Source of the DNA: Streptomyces sp. NRRL F-5727
Lineage (GTDB): Bacteria; Actinomycetota; Actinomycetes; Streptomycetales; Streptomycetaceae
Length of the DNA stretch: 64,000 nt
Direction of reading: 5' to 3'
Assembly (NCBI RefSeq): GCF_000719555.1
Contig: NZ_JOGX01000022.1
Span: 1-64,000, forward strand
The notes under the pieces were generated by a model. It worked only from the letters and a program-made list of their open reading frames with translations. It was not told where the DNA came from and ran no database searches. Below, one piece after another: positions 28,284 through 36,644 of this stretch. Position 1 is the stretch's first letter; every line of letters begins with the position of its first letter. The position numbers and the translations under genes are program-made.

Positions 28284-28754
28284 TCATCCCAGCAGCTCGC
28301 CCACGAGGTCGCCGAGCGTCTCCCACCAGGGCGCCGCGCCGGTGCCGAACGCGGCGGCCAGCGCGGTGCCGACGGCGAGGTCCAGCGGGGCCGGGGCGGT
28401 CTCCCACGTGTCGACGACCCGCCCGTCGCCGCTGGAGGCCAGGGTGCCGATCCGCCGCCCGTCCCGGCTGAGCCGGCTCTCCTCGTACGAGCAGGGCACC
28501 AGCCGGTACCGGACGCCGCCGGCCCGGACGTCCACCCGGTACGAGCGCCGCACCAGCAGCCGCCCGCGGGCCGGGCGGATCGTGGCGGCCGCGCCGTCGA
28601 CGGTGAGCGTCAGCAGGGCGGCCCTGCGGGTGCCGATGGGCGTGTGGGCGTCGGGCGGCGTCCCGGCCGCCCGGACGAGCTCCACGACGGGCAGCCCCGC
28701 CCCGGAGACCCGCAGGGTGCCGGCGGGGCCGTCGAGTGCGATCTGTGCGCGCAC
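28284..28754 (-). CDS. Hypothetical protein downstream of the LuxR-type regulator
   Basis: The 156-aa product starts at a GTG (VRAQIALDG) 5 bp after the stop of the regulator gene, so they are almost surely co-transcribed. It is predicted to be mostly beta-strand (GTLRVSGAGLPVVELV, then RLLVRRSYRVDVRAGG), with a C-terminal Ala/Gly hydrophobic helix (LAVGTALAAAFGTG). I do not recognise the family. Its partners are the regulator and, by divergence, the EPTWD-repeat peptide locus. Confidence 0.75.
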   Translation of the reverse strand: MRAQIALDGPAGTLRVSGAGLPVVELVRAAGTPPDAHTPIGTRRAALLTLTVDGAAATIRPARGRLLVRRSYRVDVRAGGVRYRLVPCSYEESRLSRDGRRIGTLASSGDGRVVDTWETAPAPLDLAVGTALAAAFGTGAAPWWETLGDLVGELLG

Positions 28755-28759
28755 GGCGG

Positions 28760-29722
28760 TCAGTCGTCCCGCTCGAGGATGCCGGACCGGGCGATCAGAT
28801 AGCCGAGCTGCGCCCGGCTCCCGCTCCCCAGCGTGGCCGCGAGCTTGGCGATGTGCGCCCGGCAGGTCCGCACGTTCATCCCCAGCCGGCGGGCGATGGC
28901 CTCGTCGACGTGGCCCTCGACGAGGAGCTTGGCGATGGAGAGCTGGATGCCGCTGACGCCCTCGACGGAGTGGGTGTACGGGACCTCCTCCTCCCAGGGC
29001 ACGCCGTAGAGCCAGAACTGGTCGAAGACGCCGACGAGATACCGCACGAGCCCCTCGTGGCGGAGCTCCAGGGCGACCCTCCGGTCGGTGCGGGCGGGCA
29101 CGAAGGCGACCTTGCGGTCGACGACGATCAGCCGGTCGACGATCTCCTCCAGCGTGCGGACCTCCAGGCCGTAGGGGCCGATCCGCTCGACGTACCCCAT
29201 CGTCGCCGAGTGGTGGCGCGCGGTGTGCTGGTAGAGGGTGCGCATCCGGATGCCCCGTTCGAGCAGGGGCTCCACCCGGCGCAGGCCGTCCTGGACGACC
29301 TCGGGCTTGCGGCCGCTGCCGGGCTGGATGGTGAGGAGCTCCTCCGTGCACTCGTCGAGGACCCGGTCCAGGGTGTCGTTGATGACGTCCAGCCCCTCCA
29401 GGACGGTGATGGCCTGGACGGCGGAGGGGTCGGGCGTGCTGATCGACATGAACGGCTCGAAGGCGTCGGCCAGGTCCAGCGCCCGCTGCCGCTGCTGCTG
29501 GATCTCCTGCTCGATCGGGTGGACCAGCTTGTTCAGGGCGACCGACGGAGGCACCGGACGGAGCCAGCGCACATCGTCGGGATCGGTGCGGACGAGGGCC
29601 AGTTCGATGAGGCACGGATCGCCGTCGAGGTCGTCGCGGGCTATCCGGCCCGCCCGGAGAGCAGCGGCGTACCGGGCTTTTCCGGCATCGCATGGCTCCC
29701 CCGGGAGATGGTCGGTGTCCAT
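28760..29722 (-). CDS. LuxR-type transcriptional regulator with large helical sensor region
   Basis: The 320-aa product has an N-terminal short winged-helix-like part, then a helical region (EIQQQRQRALDLADAF) and a mixed alpha/beta domain. It ends with a LuxR helix-turn-helix (IAKLLVEGHVDEAIARRLG, then VRTCRAHIAKL) at about residues 255-315. The ATG at 29722 follows GGGAGGG. A minus-strand promoter with TTCAAG and TATAGT separated by 17 bp fits (TATAGT at 29739-29744), leaving a very short leader. A GTG 18 bp further upstream overlaps that -10 and is unlikely. It is divergent from the EPTWD peptide gene. Confidence 0.85.
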   Translation of the reverse strand: MDTDHLPGEPCDAGKARYAAALRAGRIARDDLDGDPCLIELALVRTDPDDVRWLRPVPPSVALNKLVHPIEQEIQQQRQRALDLADAFEPFMSISTPDPSAVQAITVLEGLDVINDTLDRVLDECTEELLTIQPGSGRKPEVVQDGLRRVEPLLERGIRMRTLYQHTARHHSATMGYVERIGPYGLEVRTLEEIVDRLIVVDRKVAFVPARTDRRVALELRHEGLVRYLVGVFDQFWLYGVPWEEEVPYTHSVEGVSGIQLSIAKLLVEGHVDEAIARRLGMNVRTCRAHIAKLAATLGSGSRAQLGYLIARSGILERDD

Positions 29723-29738
29723 TCCCTCCCGTATTGGC

Positions 29739-29767
29739 ACTATATGAACCCCCCTCAGGGTCTTGAA
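29739..29767 (-). promoter_or_regulatory. Promoter of the LuxR-type regulator gene
   Basis: On the minus strand, TTCAAG (29762-29767) and TATAGT (29739-29744) are separated by 17 bp. The start codon lies 17 bp after the -10 box, so the transcript is nearly leaderless. Confidence 0.55.
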
Positions 29768-29868
29768 TTACAGGAACATGATGCCTGGCAGTGGTGGCAG
29801 AAGGGATCGGTGTGAGTCATCGTCTTAAACGCGGGGGAGGTAGTGATTAAAAGAGGTGGAGATCGGCC

Positions 29869-30135
29869 ATGACCAGGATGGTTCGTGCACTTGGCGCCAT
29901 AGCTTTCGCTGCCGCGGCTGCTGTCGGTGTCTTCGCCCTCAACGGCGAACCGACGTGGGACGCTCCGCCCGCGCACGTCGTCGCGGCTCCGGGCGAGCCG
30001 ACGTGGGACCTCGTCCCGGTCGGTGAGCGGGAGCCCACATGGGACTTCGCCCTCGGCGAGCCCACGTGGGACGTCGCGCCGGCCGGCGAGTCGGAGCCCA
30101 CCTGGGACTCGGCTCCGCTGGACTCCGGGGCATGA
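29869..30135 (+). CDS. Secreted repeat peptide with five EPTWD motifs
   Basis: The 88-aa precursor opens with a Sec-type signal (MTRMVRALGAIAFAAAAAV, hydrophobic to about residue 24). The remaining 63 residues carry EPTWD five times, at 27-31, 43-47, 55-59, 64-68 and 76-80; three are preceded by Gly and two by ER or ES. The spacers are 3-11 residues, rich in Ala, Pro and Val. The five DNA copies use different synonymous codons, so the pentapeptide is kept at protein level. The family is not recognised. A ribosome site GGTGGAG precedes the ATG. The stop overlaps the next start. A processed signal peptide, peptide natural-product precursor or metal-binding repeat are possible roles. Confidence 0.85.
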   Translation: MTRMVRALGAIAFAAAAAVGVFALNGEPTWDAPPAHVVAAPGEPTWDLVPVGEREPTWDFALGEPTWDVAPAGESEPTWDSAPLDSGA

Positions 30136-30452
30136 CCGTCCCTCCGGACGACCGGGTCTTCCGCAGGGAGATGGCTTCGGCCTACCGGTCCGGTTGGCAC
30201 TTCGTCGATCTCGTCACGGCCATCCCCCACCGTGGCGACTCGCTGAAGGTCACCCTGTTCGGAGAACCTGTGGTCGTCGCACGGGAACAGGACGAGGACG
30301 TCAGGGCCTACCGGTGCCTCCGCCGCCCGCGGGGTGCCCCGCAGCCCATCCGCTGTGCCGTCAGGTACGGCATGATCTTCGTCAACCTCGACCAGCGGGA
30401 CCACCAGCTGATCGAGCCAGAGACCATCACCGCCACCCCCCGCAGTGCCTGA
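30132..30452 (+). CDS. Rieske-like protein lacking histidine ligands
   Basis: The ATG overlaps the stop of the EPTWD gene (ATGA), giving 106 aa and tight translational coupling. The sequence SGWHFVDLVTAIPHRGDSLK, then FGEPVVVAREQDEDVRAYRC, follows the N-terminal Rieske fold of ring-hydroxylating enzymes. However, the first C-x-H ligand box reads CLRRPRG. The second (RCPYHGW in relatives) reads RCAVRYG and jumps at once to the downstream IFVNLD. Two Cys remain and both ligand His are gone, so a 2Fe-2S Rieske cluster is unlikely. It may be a binding partner, modifier or transporter helper of the peptide. Confidence 0.75.
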   Translation: MTVPPDDRVFRREMASAYRSGWHFVDLVTAIPHRGDSLKVTLFGEPVVVAREQDEDVRAYRCLRRPRGAPQPIRCAVRYGMIFVNLDQRDHQLIEPETITATPRSA

Positions 30453-30494
30453 GCGATGCCCCCGTCGTTGTAGATCGCTCAGGTGCTTCCCCCA

Positions 30495-30539
30495 CACAAC
30501 GGCGCCATCGCGGACCTGAAACGCGATGGCGCCGTTGTG
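30495..30539. terminator. Bidirectional terminator
   Basis: Perfect 18-bp arms (30495-30512 and 30522-30539) with a 9-nt loop, between the Rieske-like gene and the convergent PPOX-type gene. Confidence 0.9.
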
Positions 30540-30588
30540 CTTTTCCGGTTCTTCTCCGGTTCTTCTCCGGTCTTCTCCGGTTCCGCGC

Positions 30589-30993
30589 TCAGGCGCGGCC
30601 CATCGCCCGGGTGAGGGCGATCTCGATGACGACCCGGTCCGGGTTGGGCGTCGGCACGCGGCCGTAGCGGTCCGCGTAGCGGGCCACCGCGTCGGCGACC
30701 GTCTCCGCGTCGGTGCGGATGCGCGCGACGCCCTCCAGGGTGGCCCAGCGCCCCTTGTCGACCTGGCAGACCGCGACCCGCGCCCCGTCCGCGCCGGCCG
30801 CGAGCACGTTCGCGACCTTCCGGCTGTGCTTGTTGGTGATGACCCGCGCCAGCCCGTTCTCGGGGTCGTACGTGACGCCGACGGCCACCACGTGCGGGGT
30901 GCCGTCCGGGCGCGGGGTGGTCAGCGTGCACATGTGGTACTCGCGCCAGAAGGACAGGTACGAGTCCGTGGGGTTCCTCGGGTCAGTCGCCAT
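30589..30993 (-). CDS. PPOX-class / F420-dependent oxidoreductase-like protein
   Basis: The 134-aa product has the split-barrel flavin/F420-binding pattern YHMCTLTTPRPDGTPHVVAV, then RVITNKHSRKVANVL and VAVCQVDKGRWATLEGVARI. Length and motifs fit the TIGR03618-like family, related to pyridoxamine 5'-phosphate oxidase. It likely reduces a small substrate with F420H2 or FMN in the cytoplasm. It starts at an ATG, divergent from clpB. Confidence 0.85.
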   Translation of the reverse strand: MATDPRNPTDSYLSFWREYHMCTLTTPRPDGTPHVVAVGVTYDPENGLARVITNKHSRKVANVLAAGADGARVAVCQVDKGRWATLEGVARIRTDAETVADAVARYADRYGRVPTPNPDRVVIEIALTRAMGRA

Positions 30994-31030
30994 GCCCGGA
31001 AACTACCCCCGTGCGGACCGACCCCGATAC

Positions 31031-31059
31031 CTTGAGCGGAATAGACTCAACTTTATGTA
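31031..31059. promoter_or_regulatory. HAIR operator and promoter of clpB
   Basis: CTTGAGC-N7-ACTCAAC (31031-31051) is a HAIR site with two changes from consensus. It contains a -35-like TTGAGC (31032-31037); 16 bp later is TATGTA (31054-31059) as a -10 box. HspR bound here would occlude the promoter. Confidence 0.85.
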
Positions 31060-31120
31060 CGCTGTATGAGTCAGTACAGACGAGGACCCAGAGGACCACA
31101 CCCAGGAGGAGACCCCGCAC

Positions 31121-33706
31121 GTGGACGCCGAACTGACCAACAGGAGCCGGGACGCGCTGAACGCGGCGAGCAGCCGCGCCGTGTCCCAGGGACACGCCGA
31201 CCTGACCCCGGCCCATCTTCTTCTCGCGCTGCTGGCCGGTCAGGACAACGAGAACATCACCGACCTGCTCGCCGCCGTCGAGGCCGACCAGGCCGCCGTC
31301 CGGTCCGGCGCGGAGCGGCTGCTCGCCGCCCTGCCCAGCGTGACCGGCGCGACCGTCGCGCCGCCGCAGCCCAACCGCGAGCTGCTCGCCGTCATCGCCG
31401 ACGCCGCCGACCGCGCCAAGAAGCTCGGCGACGAGTTCCTGTCCACGGAGCACCTGCTCATCGGCCTCGCCGCCCAGGGCGGGCAGGCCGGCCAGGTCCT
31501 CGACCGGCAGGGCGCGACCGCCCGCCGGCTCCAGGACGCCTTCGAGAAGACCCGAGGGAGCCGACGCGTGACCACCGCCGACCCGGAGGGCTCCTACAAG
31601 GCCCTGGAGAAGTTCGGCACCGACTTCACCGCCGCCGCCCGCGAGGGCAGGCTCGACCCGGTGATCGGCCGCGACCACGAGATCCGGCGGGTCGTCCAGG
31701 TGCTCTCCCGGCGCACCAAGAACAACCCCGTCCTCATCGGCGAGCCCGGCGTCGGCAAGACCGCCGTCGTCGAGGGCCTCGCCCAGCGGATCGTGAAGGG
31801 CGACGTCCCCGAGTCGCTGCGGAACAAGCGGCTGGTCTCCCTCGACCTGGGCGCGATGGTCGCCGGCGCCAAGTACCGCGGCGAGTTCGAGGAGCGGCTG
31901 AAGACCGTCCTCTCCGAGATCAAGGAGAGCGACGGCCAGATCATCACCTTCATCGACGAGCTGCACACCGTCGTCGGCGCGGGCGCCGGCGGCGACTCCG
32001 CCATGGACGCCGGCAACATGCTGAAGCCGATGCTGGCCCGCGGCGAGCTCCGCATGGTCGGCGCGACCACCCTCGACGAGTACCGCGAGCGGATCGAGAA
32101 GGACCCCGCCCTGGAGCGCCGCTTCCAGCAGGTCCTGGTCGCCGAGCCGTCCGTCGAGGACACCGTCGCCATCCTCCGCGGCCTCAAGGGCCGGTACGAG
32201 GCCCACCACAAGGTGCAGATCAACGACTCCGCCCTGGTGGCCGCCGCGACGCTCTCCGACCGGTACATCACCTCCCGCTTCCTCCCCGACAAGGCCATCG
32301 ACCTCGTCGACGAGGCCGCCTCCCGGCTCCGCATGGAGATCGACTCCTCCCCGGTCGAGATCGACGAGCTCCAGCGCTCCGTCGACCGGCTCCGCATGGA
32401 GGAGCTGGCCCTCGCCAAGGAGACCGACCCGGCCAGCGTCCAGCGCCTGGAGAAGCTCCGCCGCGACCTCGCCGACCGCGAGGAGGAGCTGCGCGGCCTC
32501 ACCGCCCGCTGGGAGAAGGAGAAGCAGTCCCTCAACCGGGTCGGCGAGCTGAAGGAACGCCTCGACGAGACCCGCGGCCGGGCCGAGCGCGCCCAGCGCG
32601 ACGGCGACTTCGACACCGCCTCCAAGCTGCTCTACGGCGAGATCCCGACCCTGGAGCGCGAGCTCGCGGAGGCCACCGAGGCCGAGCGCGAGGTCCAGAA
32701 GGACACCATGGTCAAGGAGGAGGTCGGACCCGACGACATCGCCGACGTCGTCGGCGCCTGGACCGGCATCCCGGCCGGCCGCCTCCTGGAGGGCGAGACG
32801 CAGAAGCTGCTCCGCATGGAGGACGAGCTGGGCCGCCGGCTCATCGGCCAGACCGAGGCCGTCCGGGCCGTCTCCGACGCGGTGCGCCGCACCCGCGCCG
32901 GGATCGCCGACCCCGACCGGCCCACCGGCTCCTTCCTCTTCCTGGGCCCCACCGGCGTCGGCAAGACCGAGCTGGCGAAGGCGCTCGCCGACTTCCTGTT
33001 CGACGACGAGCGGGCCATGGTCCGCATCGACATGTCGGAGTACGGCGAGAAGCACAGCGTCGCCCGCCTGGTCGGCGCGCCCCCCGGCTACGTCGGCTAC
33101 GAGGAGGGCGGCCAGCTCACCGAGGCCGTCCGCCGCCGCCCGTACAGCGTGGTGCTCCTCGACGAGGTGGAGAAGGCGCACCCGGAGGTCTTCGACATCC
33201 TGCTCCAGGTCCTCGACGACGGCCGGCTCACCGACGGCCAGGGCCGCACGGTCGACTTCCGCAACACCCTCCTGATCCTGACCTCGAACCTGGGCAGCCA
33301 GTACCTGGTCGATCCGCTGACCGGCGACGAGGAGAAGAAGCAGCAGGTCCTGGAGGTCGTCCGGGCCAGCTTCAAGCCCGAGTTCCTGAACCGCCTCGAC
33401 GACCTGGTGGTCTTCTCCGCCCTCGACCGGGCCGAGCTGGGCCGTATCGCGCGCCTCCAGATCGACCGGCTCGCCAAGCGGCTCGCCGACCGCCGGCTCA
33501 CCCTGGACGTCACCCCGGAGGCCCTGGAGTGGCTGGCCGAGGAGGGCAACGACCCGGCGTACGGCGCCCGGCCGCTGCGCCGCCTCATCCAGACGGCCAT
33601 CGGCGACCGGCTCGCCAGGGAGATCCTGGCCGGTGAGGTCCGCGACGGCGACACCGTCCGGGTGGACCGCTTCGAGGACGGCCTGATCGTCGGCCGGGCC
33701 GGGTAG
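31121..33706 (+). CDS. clpB: ClpB protein disaggregase
   Basis: The 861-aa AAA+ protein has the ClpB order: N-terminal Clp repeats (residues 1-145), a first ATPase with Walker [11 protein letters not shown], a long coiled-coil middle domain (about 410-530) and a second ATPase with [12 protein letters not shown] and the sensor region. The full middle domain separates it from ClpC/ClpA. It starts at a GTG with AGGAGGAG upstream. It works with DnaK/DnaJ/GrpE to resolubilise aggregated proteins after heat stress, and its HAIR operator ties it to the same repressor. Confidence 0.98.
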   Translation: MDAELTNRSRDALNAASSRAVSQGHADLTPAHLLLALLAGQDNENITDLLAAVEADQAAVRSGAERLLAALPSVTGATVAPPQPNRELLAVIADAADRAKKLGDEFLSTEHLLIGLAAQGGQAGQVLDRQGATARRLQDAFEKTRGSRRVTTADPEGSYKALEKFGTDFTAAAREGRLDPVIGRDHEIRRVVQVLSRRTKNNPVLIGEPGVGKTAVVEGLAQRIVKGDVPESLRNKRLVSLDLGAMVAGAKYRGEFEERLKTVLSEIKESDGQIITFIDELHTVVGAGAGGDSAMDAGNMLKPMLARGELRMVGATTLDEYRERIEKDPALERRFQQVLVAEPSVEDTVAILRGLKGRYEAHHKVQINDSALVAAATLSDRYITSRFLPDKAIDLVDEAASRLRMEIDSSPVEIDELQRSVDRLRMEELALAKETDPASVQRLEKLRRDLADREEELRGLTARWEKEKQSLNRVGELKERLDETRGRAERAQRDGDFDTASKLLYGEIPTLERELAEATEAEREVQKDTMVKEEVGPDDIADVVGAWTGIPAGRLLEGETQKLLRMEDELGRRLIGQTEAVRAVSDAVRRTRAGIADPDRPTGSFLFLGPTGVGKTELAKALADFLFDDERAMVRIDMSEYGEKHSVARLVGAPPGYVGYEEGGQLTEAVRRRPYSVVLLDEVEKAHPEVFDILLQVLDDGRLTDGQGRTVDFRNTLLILTSNLGSQYLVDPLTGDEEKKQQVLEVVRASFKPEFLNRLDDLVVFSALDRAELGRIARLQIDRLAKRLADRRLTLDVTPEALEWLAEEGNDPAYGARPLRRLIQTAIGDRLAREILAGEVRDGDTVRVDRFEDGLIVGRAG

Positions 33707-33722
33707 GGGCTCGGGCTCCGGC

Positions 33723-34151
33723 TCAGGTGTCGAAGGCGCGGAGGTGTACGAGGGCGGTGGCGCCGTCCTCGTACACCACCGTCACGTCGACGTAGAGCTG
33801 CTGGTCGAAGGCGGTGTCCCGGCACAGGTCGCCCTCGCAGGAGTGCGGCCGCACGCCCTCCGGGTAGGAGGTCTCCAGCCAGGCGCCCACCTCCGCCGTC
33901 GGCATCCGGAAGTCCACCTCGACGATCGTGTCCTGCCAGTGCCGCCCCGTGCAGCGGGCGTCCCGGGCGGTCTCCGGCAGCCCGGCCCGGGCGAACTCCA
34001 TCGCCTCCGCGCAGTCGACCGTCTGCTCCCGCCCCGCCTGGCCGAACGAGTACGCGCCCCACACGAGCAGACCGAGCGGCACCGCGCAGACCGTCGCGAT
34101 CAGCGCCAGGACCCAGACCCACCGGCGATATGGCTTCTTCTCGTCCCCCAT
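33723..34151 (-). CDS. Membrane-anchored hypothetical protein
   Basis: The 142-aa product has a short basic N-terminus, one hydrophobic helix (residues 11-32, WVWVLALIATVCAVPLGLLV) and an extracytoplasmic domain with four Cys (DCAEAM, ARCTGRHW, SCEGDLC), probably two disulphides. It ends with VTVVYEDGATALVHLR, a beta-hairpin pattern. No catalytic motif is seen. It is divergent from the YbjN gene. I do not recognise the family. Confidence 0.75.
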   Translation of the reverse strand: MGDEKKPYRRWVWVLALIATVCAVPLGLLVWGAYSFGQAGREQTVDCAEAMEFARAGLPETARDARCTGRHWQDTIVEVDFRMPTAEVGAWLETSYPEGVRPHSCEGDLCRDTAFDQQLYVDVTVVYEDGATALVHLRAFDT

Positions 34152-34256
34152 GGGCGGAGATCATGTCAGCCCGCAGCGGATCCGCCCCGGCGGGGCTTGC
34201 CACGGACGGGCCGGGATGGGGGAGGATGGCAACATCCGTACGAAGGGAAATACACG

Positions 34257-34790
34257 GTGAGCATCGACCCGTCCTCGATTCCGAATTTCGGGGGACAGCC
34301 CCAGCCGCAGGCAGGACCGGCGGGCCCCGTCGTCCCCGACCAGGACCTCGTCAAGCAGCTCCTGGAGCAGATGGAGCTGAAGTACGTCGTCGACGACGAG
34401 GGTGACCTCGCGGCGCCGTGGGAGGACTTCCGCACGTACTTCATGTTCCGCGGCGAGGCGGAGCAGCAGGTGTTCTCGGTGCGTACGTTCTACGACCGTC
34501 CGCACTCCGCCGACGACCGGGCCAAGGTCCTCGACGCGATCGACGACTGGAACCGCCGCACCCTGTGGCCCAAGGTCTACACCCACCTGCACGAGGAGGA
34601 GGACGGCTCCGCCACCCTCCGTCTCATCGGTGAGGCGCAGATGCTGATCGGCACCGGCGTCGCCCTGGAGCACTTCGTGTCCTCCACGGTGAGCTGGGTC
34701 CGCGCCTCCATCGAGTTCGACAAGTGGATCGTCGAGCAGTTCGGCCTGGCCTCCCCGGAGGAGAAGGCCGAGGGCGGCGAGGAGGGCTGA
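34257..34790 (+). CDS. YbjN domain-containing protein
   Basis: The product is 177 aa from a GTG at 34257 with an AAGGGA site. After a Pro/Gln-rich tail, residues 32-165 form a YbjN domain (MELKYVVDDEGDLAAPWEDF, then EHFVSSTVSWVRASIEFDKWI), related to type III secretion chaperone-like folds. The C-terminus is acidic. The family is widespread in actinobacteria and its role is unclear. Longer reading frames upstream are not supported. Confidence 0.9.
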   Translation: MSIDPSSIPNFGGQPQPQAGPAGPVVPDQDLVKQLLEQMELKYVVDDEGDLAAPWEDFRTYFMFRGEAEQQVFSVRTFYDRPHSADDRAKVLDAIDDWNRRTLWPKVYTHLHEEEDGSATLRLIGEAQMLIGTGVALEHFVSSTVSWVRASIEFDKWIVEQFGLASPEEKAEGGEEG

Positions 34791-34811
34791 CCGCCCCGCC
34801 GCCACCGCACA

Positions 34812-34843
34812 GAGGCCGGGTCCCCCGCGGGGGACCCGGCCTC
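34812..34843. terminator. Terminator between convergent genes
   Basis: Perfect 15-bp arms (34812-34826 and 34829-34843) around GC, directly between the ends of the YbjN gene and the convergent aminotransferase. Confidence 0.9.
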
Positions 34844-34850
34844 CGGCGTC

Positions 34851-36035
34851 TCAGGCCAGCCGCTTGAGCCGGTCCACCGCCTCCTGGAGGACCTCGGTCC
34901 GCTTGCAGAAGGCGAAGCGGACGAAGGGGGCGCCGGCCTCGCGGTGGTCGTAGAAGACGGCGTTCGGGATGGCGACGACGCCGGCCCGCTCGGGCAGCGA
35001 GCGGCAGAACGCGAAGCCGTCGCCCTCGCCCAGCGGCCGGATGTCGGTGGTGACGAAGTACGTGCCCTGCGGCCGGTAGACCTCGAACCCGGCCTCGGCG
35101 AGCCCGTCGCTCAGCAGGTCCCGCTTGGCCTGGAGGTCGGCGCGCAGCCCGTCGTAGTAGGCGGCGGGCAGGCGGAGGGCCTCGGCGACGGCGTACTGGA
35201 ACGGGCCGGAGGAGACGTAGGTGAGGAACTGCTTGGCCGCGCGGACGGTGGCGGTCAGCTCGGGGCTCGCGGTGGTCCAGCCGACCTTCCAGCCGGTGAA
35301 GGAGTACGTCTTGCCGGCCGAGCCGATGGTGACGGTCCGGTCCCGCATGCCGGGGAGGGCCGCGATCGGCTGGTGCTCGGCGCCGTCGAAGACCAGGTGC
35401 TCGTAGACCTCGTCGGTGACGACCAGGAGGTCCCGCTCGACGGCCAGTTCGGCGACGGCGGTGAGCTCGGCGCGGGTGAGGACCGTGCCGGTGGGGTTGT
35501 GCGGGGTGTTGAGGAGGATCAGCCGGGTGCGGGGGGTGACGGCGGCCCGCAGCTCGTCGAGGTCGAGCACGAAGCGTCGATCAGCGGCTCCGCCGCGGGG
35601 GTCCTGCCGGGGGCGGAGGGTGACGGGCACCCGGGTGCCGCCGGCCATCGCCACGCAGGCCGCGTACGAGTCGTAGTACGGCTCCAGGGCGATGACCTCG
35701 TCGCCGGGCTCGACCAGGGCCAGCAGGGCCGCCGCGATGGCCTCGGTGGCGCCGGCCGTGACCAGGACCTCGGTGTCGGGGTCGTACTCCAGGCCGTAGC
35801 GGTCGCGCTGGTGGTCGGCGATCGCGGTGCGCAGCTCGGGGACGCCGGGGCCGGGCGGGTACTGGTTGCCGTGGCCGTCGCGCAGGGCCCGTACCGCCGC
35901 CTCGCGCACCTCCTCGGGGCCGTCGGTGTCGGGGAAGCCCTGTCCGAGGTTGATCGCCCCTGTCCTGGCGGCGAGCGCGGACATCTCGGCGAAGATCGTG
36001 GTGCCGAACTCGGCCAGTCGGTTGAGTCGCGTCAT
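34851..36035 (-). CDS. PLP aminotransferase, DapC-like
   Basis: This class I/II aminotransferase is 394 aa from the ATG at 36035, which has AGGA 8 bp upstream; a second ATG at 36044 adds MTA but leaves no room for a ribosome site. The PLP lysine is in SAGKTYSFTGWKVGW, and the NTPHNPTG and DEVYEHLVFDG motifs are intact. Relatives in actinobacteria are annotated as N-succinyldiaminopimelate aminotransferase of lysine/peptidoglycan synthesis, or as kynurenine/glutamine transaminases; the sequence alone does not separate these. Confidence 0.88.
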   Translation of the reverse strand: MTRLNRLAEFGTTIFAEMSALAARTGAINLGQGFPDTDGPEEVREAAVRALRDGHGNQYPPGPGVPELRTAIADHQRDRYGLEYDPDTEVLVTAGATEAIAAALLALVEPGDEVIALEPYYDSYAACVAMAGGTRVPVTLRPRQDPRGGAADRRFVLDLDELRAAVTPRTRLILLNTPHNPTGTVLTRAELTAVAELAVERDLLVVTDEVYEHLVFDGAEHQPIAALPGMRDRTVTIGSAGKTYSFTGWKVGWTTASPELTATVRAAKQFLTYVSSGPFQYAVAEALRLPAAYYDGLRADLQAKRDLLSDGLAEAGFEVYRPQGTYFVTTDIRPLGEGDGFAFCRSLPERAGVVAIPNAVFYDHREAGAPFVRFAFCKRTEVLQEAVDRLKRLA

Positions 36036-36151
36036 GGCGGTCATCCTGGGCCGAAGCTCTGGACTTGCTCAAGTGCGCTTTGGGCTGCGAGCGGGACGGG
36101 AATCCCCCGGGCAGAGGCGGCAGACAGCCGCCGGAAACGGGGGAGACGACG

Positions 36152-36343
36152 ATGGAGTTCGTGGTCACGGTGTTCGTGGTCGTCATGGTGATCGGCCTGA
36201 TCGTGGCGGGCACGGGGTCGTCCGGCGGCGGGCGGCGGAAGCGGCGCGGCGGCTGGTCCGACGGGGGAGGCGGCTGCGGGTCCAGCTCGTGCGGTTCCAG
36301 CTGTGGCGGTGGCGGATGCGGCGGTGGTGGCGGGGGTGACTGA
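36152..36343 (+). CDS. Cys/Gly-rich single-span membrane micro-protein
   Basis: The 63-aa product has one N-terminal membrane helix (MEFVVTVFVVVMVIGLIVAG), a short basic stop-transfer (GGGRRKRRGG) and a tail that is nearly all Gly, Ser and Cys, with four regularly spaced Cys (CGSSSCGSSC, then CGGGG). The ATG follows GGGGGAG. The tail resembles the glycine/cysteine tails of TIGR04222-type membrane proteins and of heterocycle-forming peptide precursors. No modification enzymes are near. Function is unknown. Confidence 0.72.
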   Translation: MEFVVTVFVVVMVIGLIVAGTGSSGGGRRKRRGGWSDGGGGCGSSSCGSSCGGGGCGGGGGGD

Positions 36344-36402
36344 CGGGGCGTGAGGGGTGACGGGCTGGGGGCGGGGCGGGATCGGCTCGGTGAGGGCCGC
36401 CG

Positions 36403-36421
36403 TCGATCGCTCGGCGATCGA
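36403..36421. promoter_or_regulatory. Palindrome upstream of DUF2617 leader
   Basis: TCGATCGC (36403-36410) and GCGATCGA (36414-36421) form a perfect 8-bp inverted repeat with a 3-bp spacer. It lies just before an AT-rich patch likely to be the promoter of the following leader. Candidate operator; the regulator is unknown. Confidence 0.45.
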
Positions 36422-36439
36422 TTCCGTTTGAACAATTGA

Positions 36440-36640
36440 ACTGTGGGGTCCCCGAAGGGGATGGAAACCACGGCAAGTTGGGTAAAAACGCTGCGAGTCG
36501 TCCGGAGACCGTGGTTCTCTCGCTCCTGTCAGAGACAGCCCTCGGACCGTGTGTGGACCCGAGCCGGCGATTCCCCCCTTCCCGTTGAAACCCTCTCCGG
36601 GGCGCCCCCGGCCCACCCGCCAACCGTGTTTGCGGAGCCG
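36440..36640 (+). ncRNA. Possible structured leader RNA of the DUF2617 gene
   Basis: This 200-nt non-coding leader can form several nested helices: TCCCC-GAA-GGGGA (36449-36461), an enclosing GTGG/CCAC pair, AACCACGG (36466-36473) with CCGTGGTT (36509-36516), which competes with GTGG/CCAC for the same CCAC, and CTGTC-AGA-GACAG (36526-36538). The mutually exclusive pairings are what a switch or attenuator would show. I could not match it to a named riboswitch class. Confidence 0.4.
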
Positions 36641-36644
36641 ACCC

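Noticed and set aside
28284..29693. A 469-aa protein covering the hypothetical gene and the LuxR gene
   Set aside because: The N-terminal two-thirds are an out-of-frame reading of the LuxR-type gene; the real product starts at the GTG at 28754.
36152..36343. Heterocycle-containing peptide (RiPP) precursor
   Set aside because: The Cys/Gly tail is suggestive, but there is a membrane anchor and no cyclodehydratase or other modifying enzyme nearby.
36443..36473. Sequence with GTCCCCGAAGGGGATGGAAAC looks like a CRISPR repeat
   Set aside because: Only one copy is present and no spaced repeats or cas genes are nearby; it is better explained as a hairpin in the DUF2617 leader.
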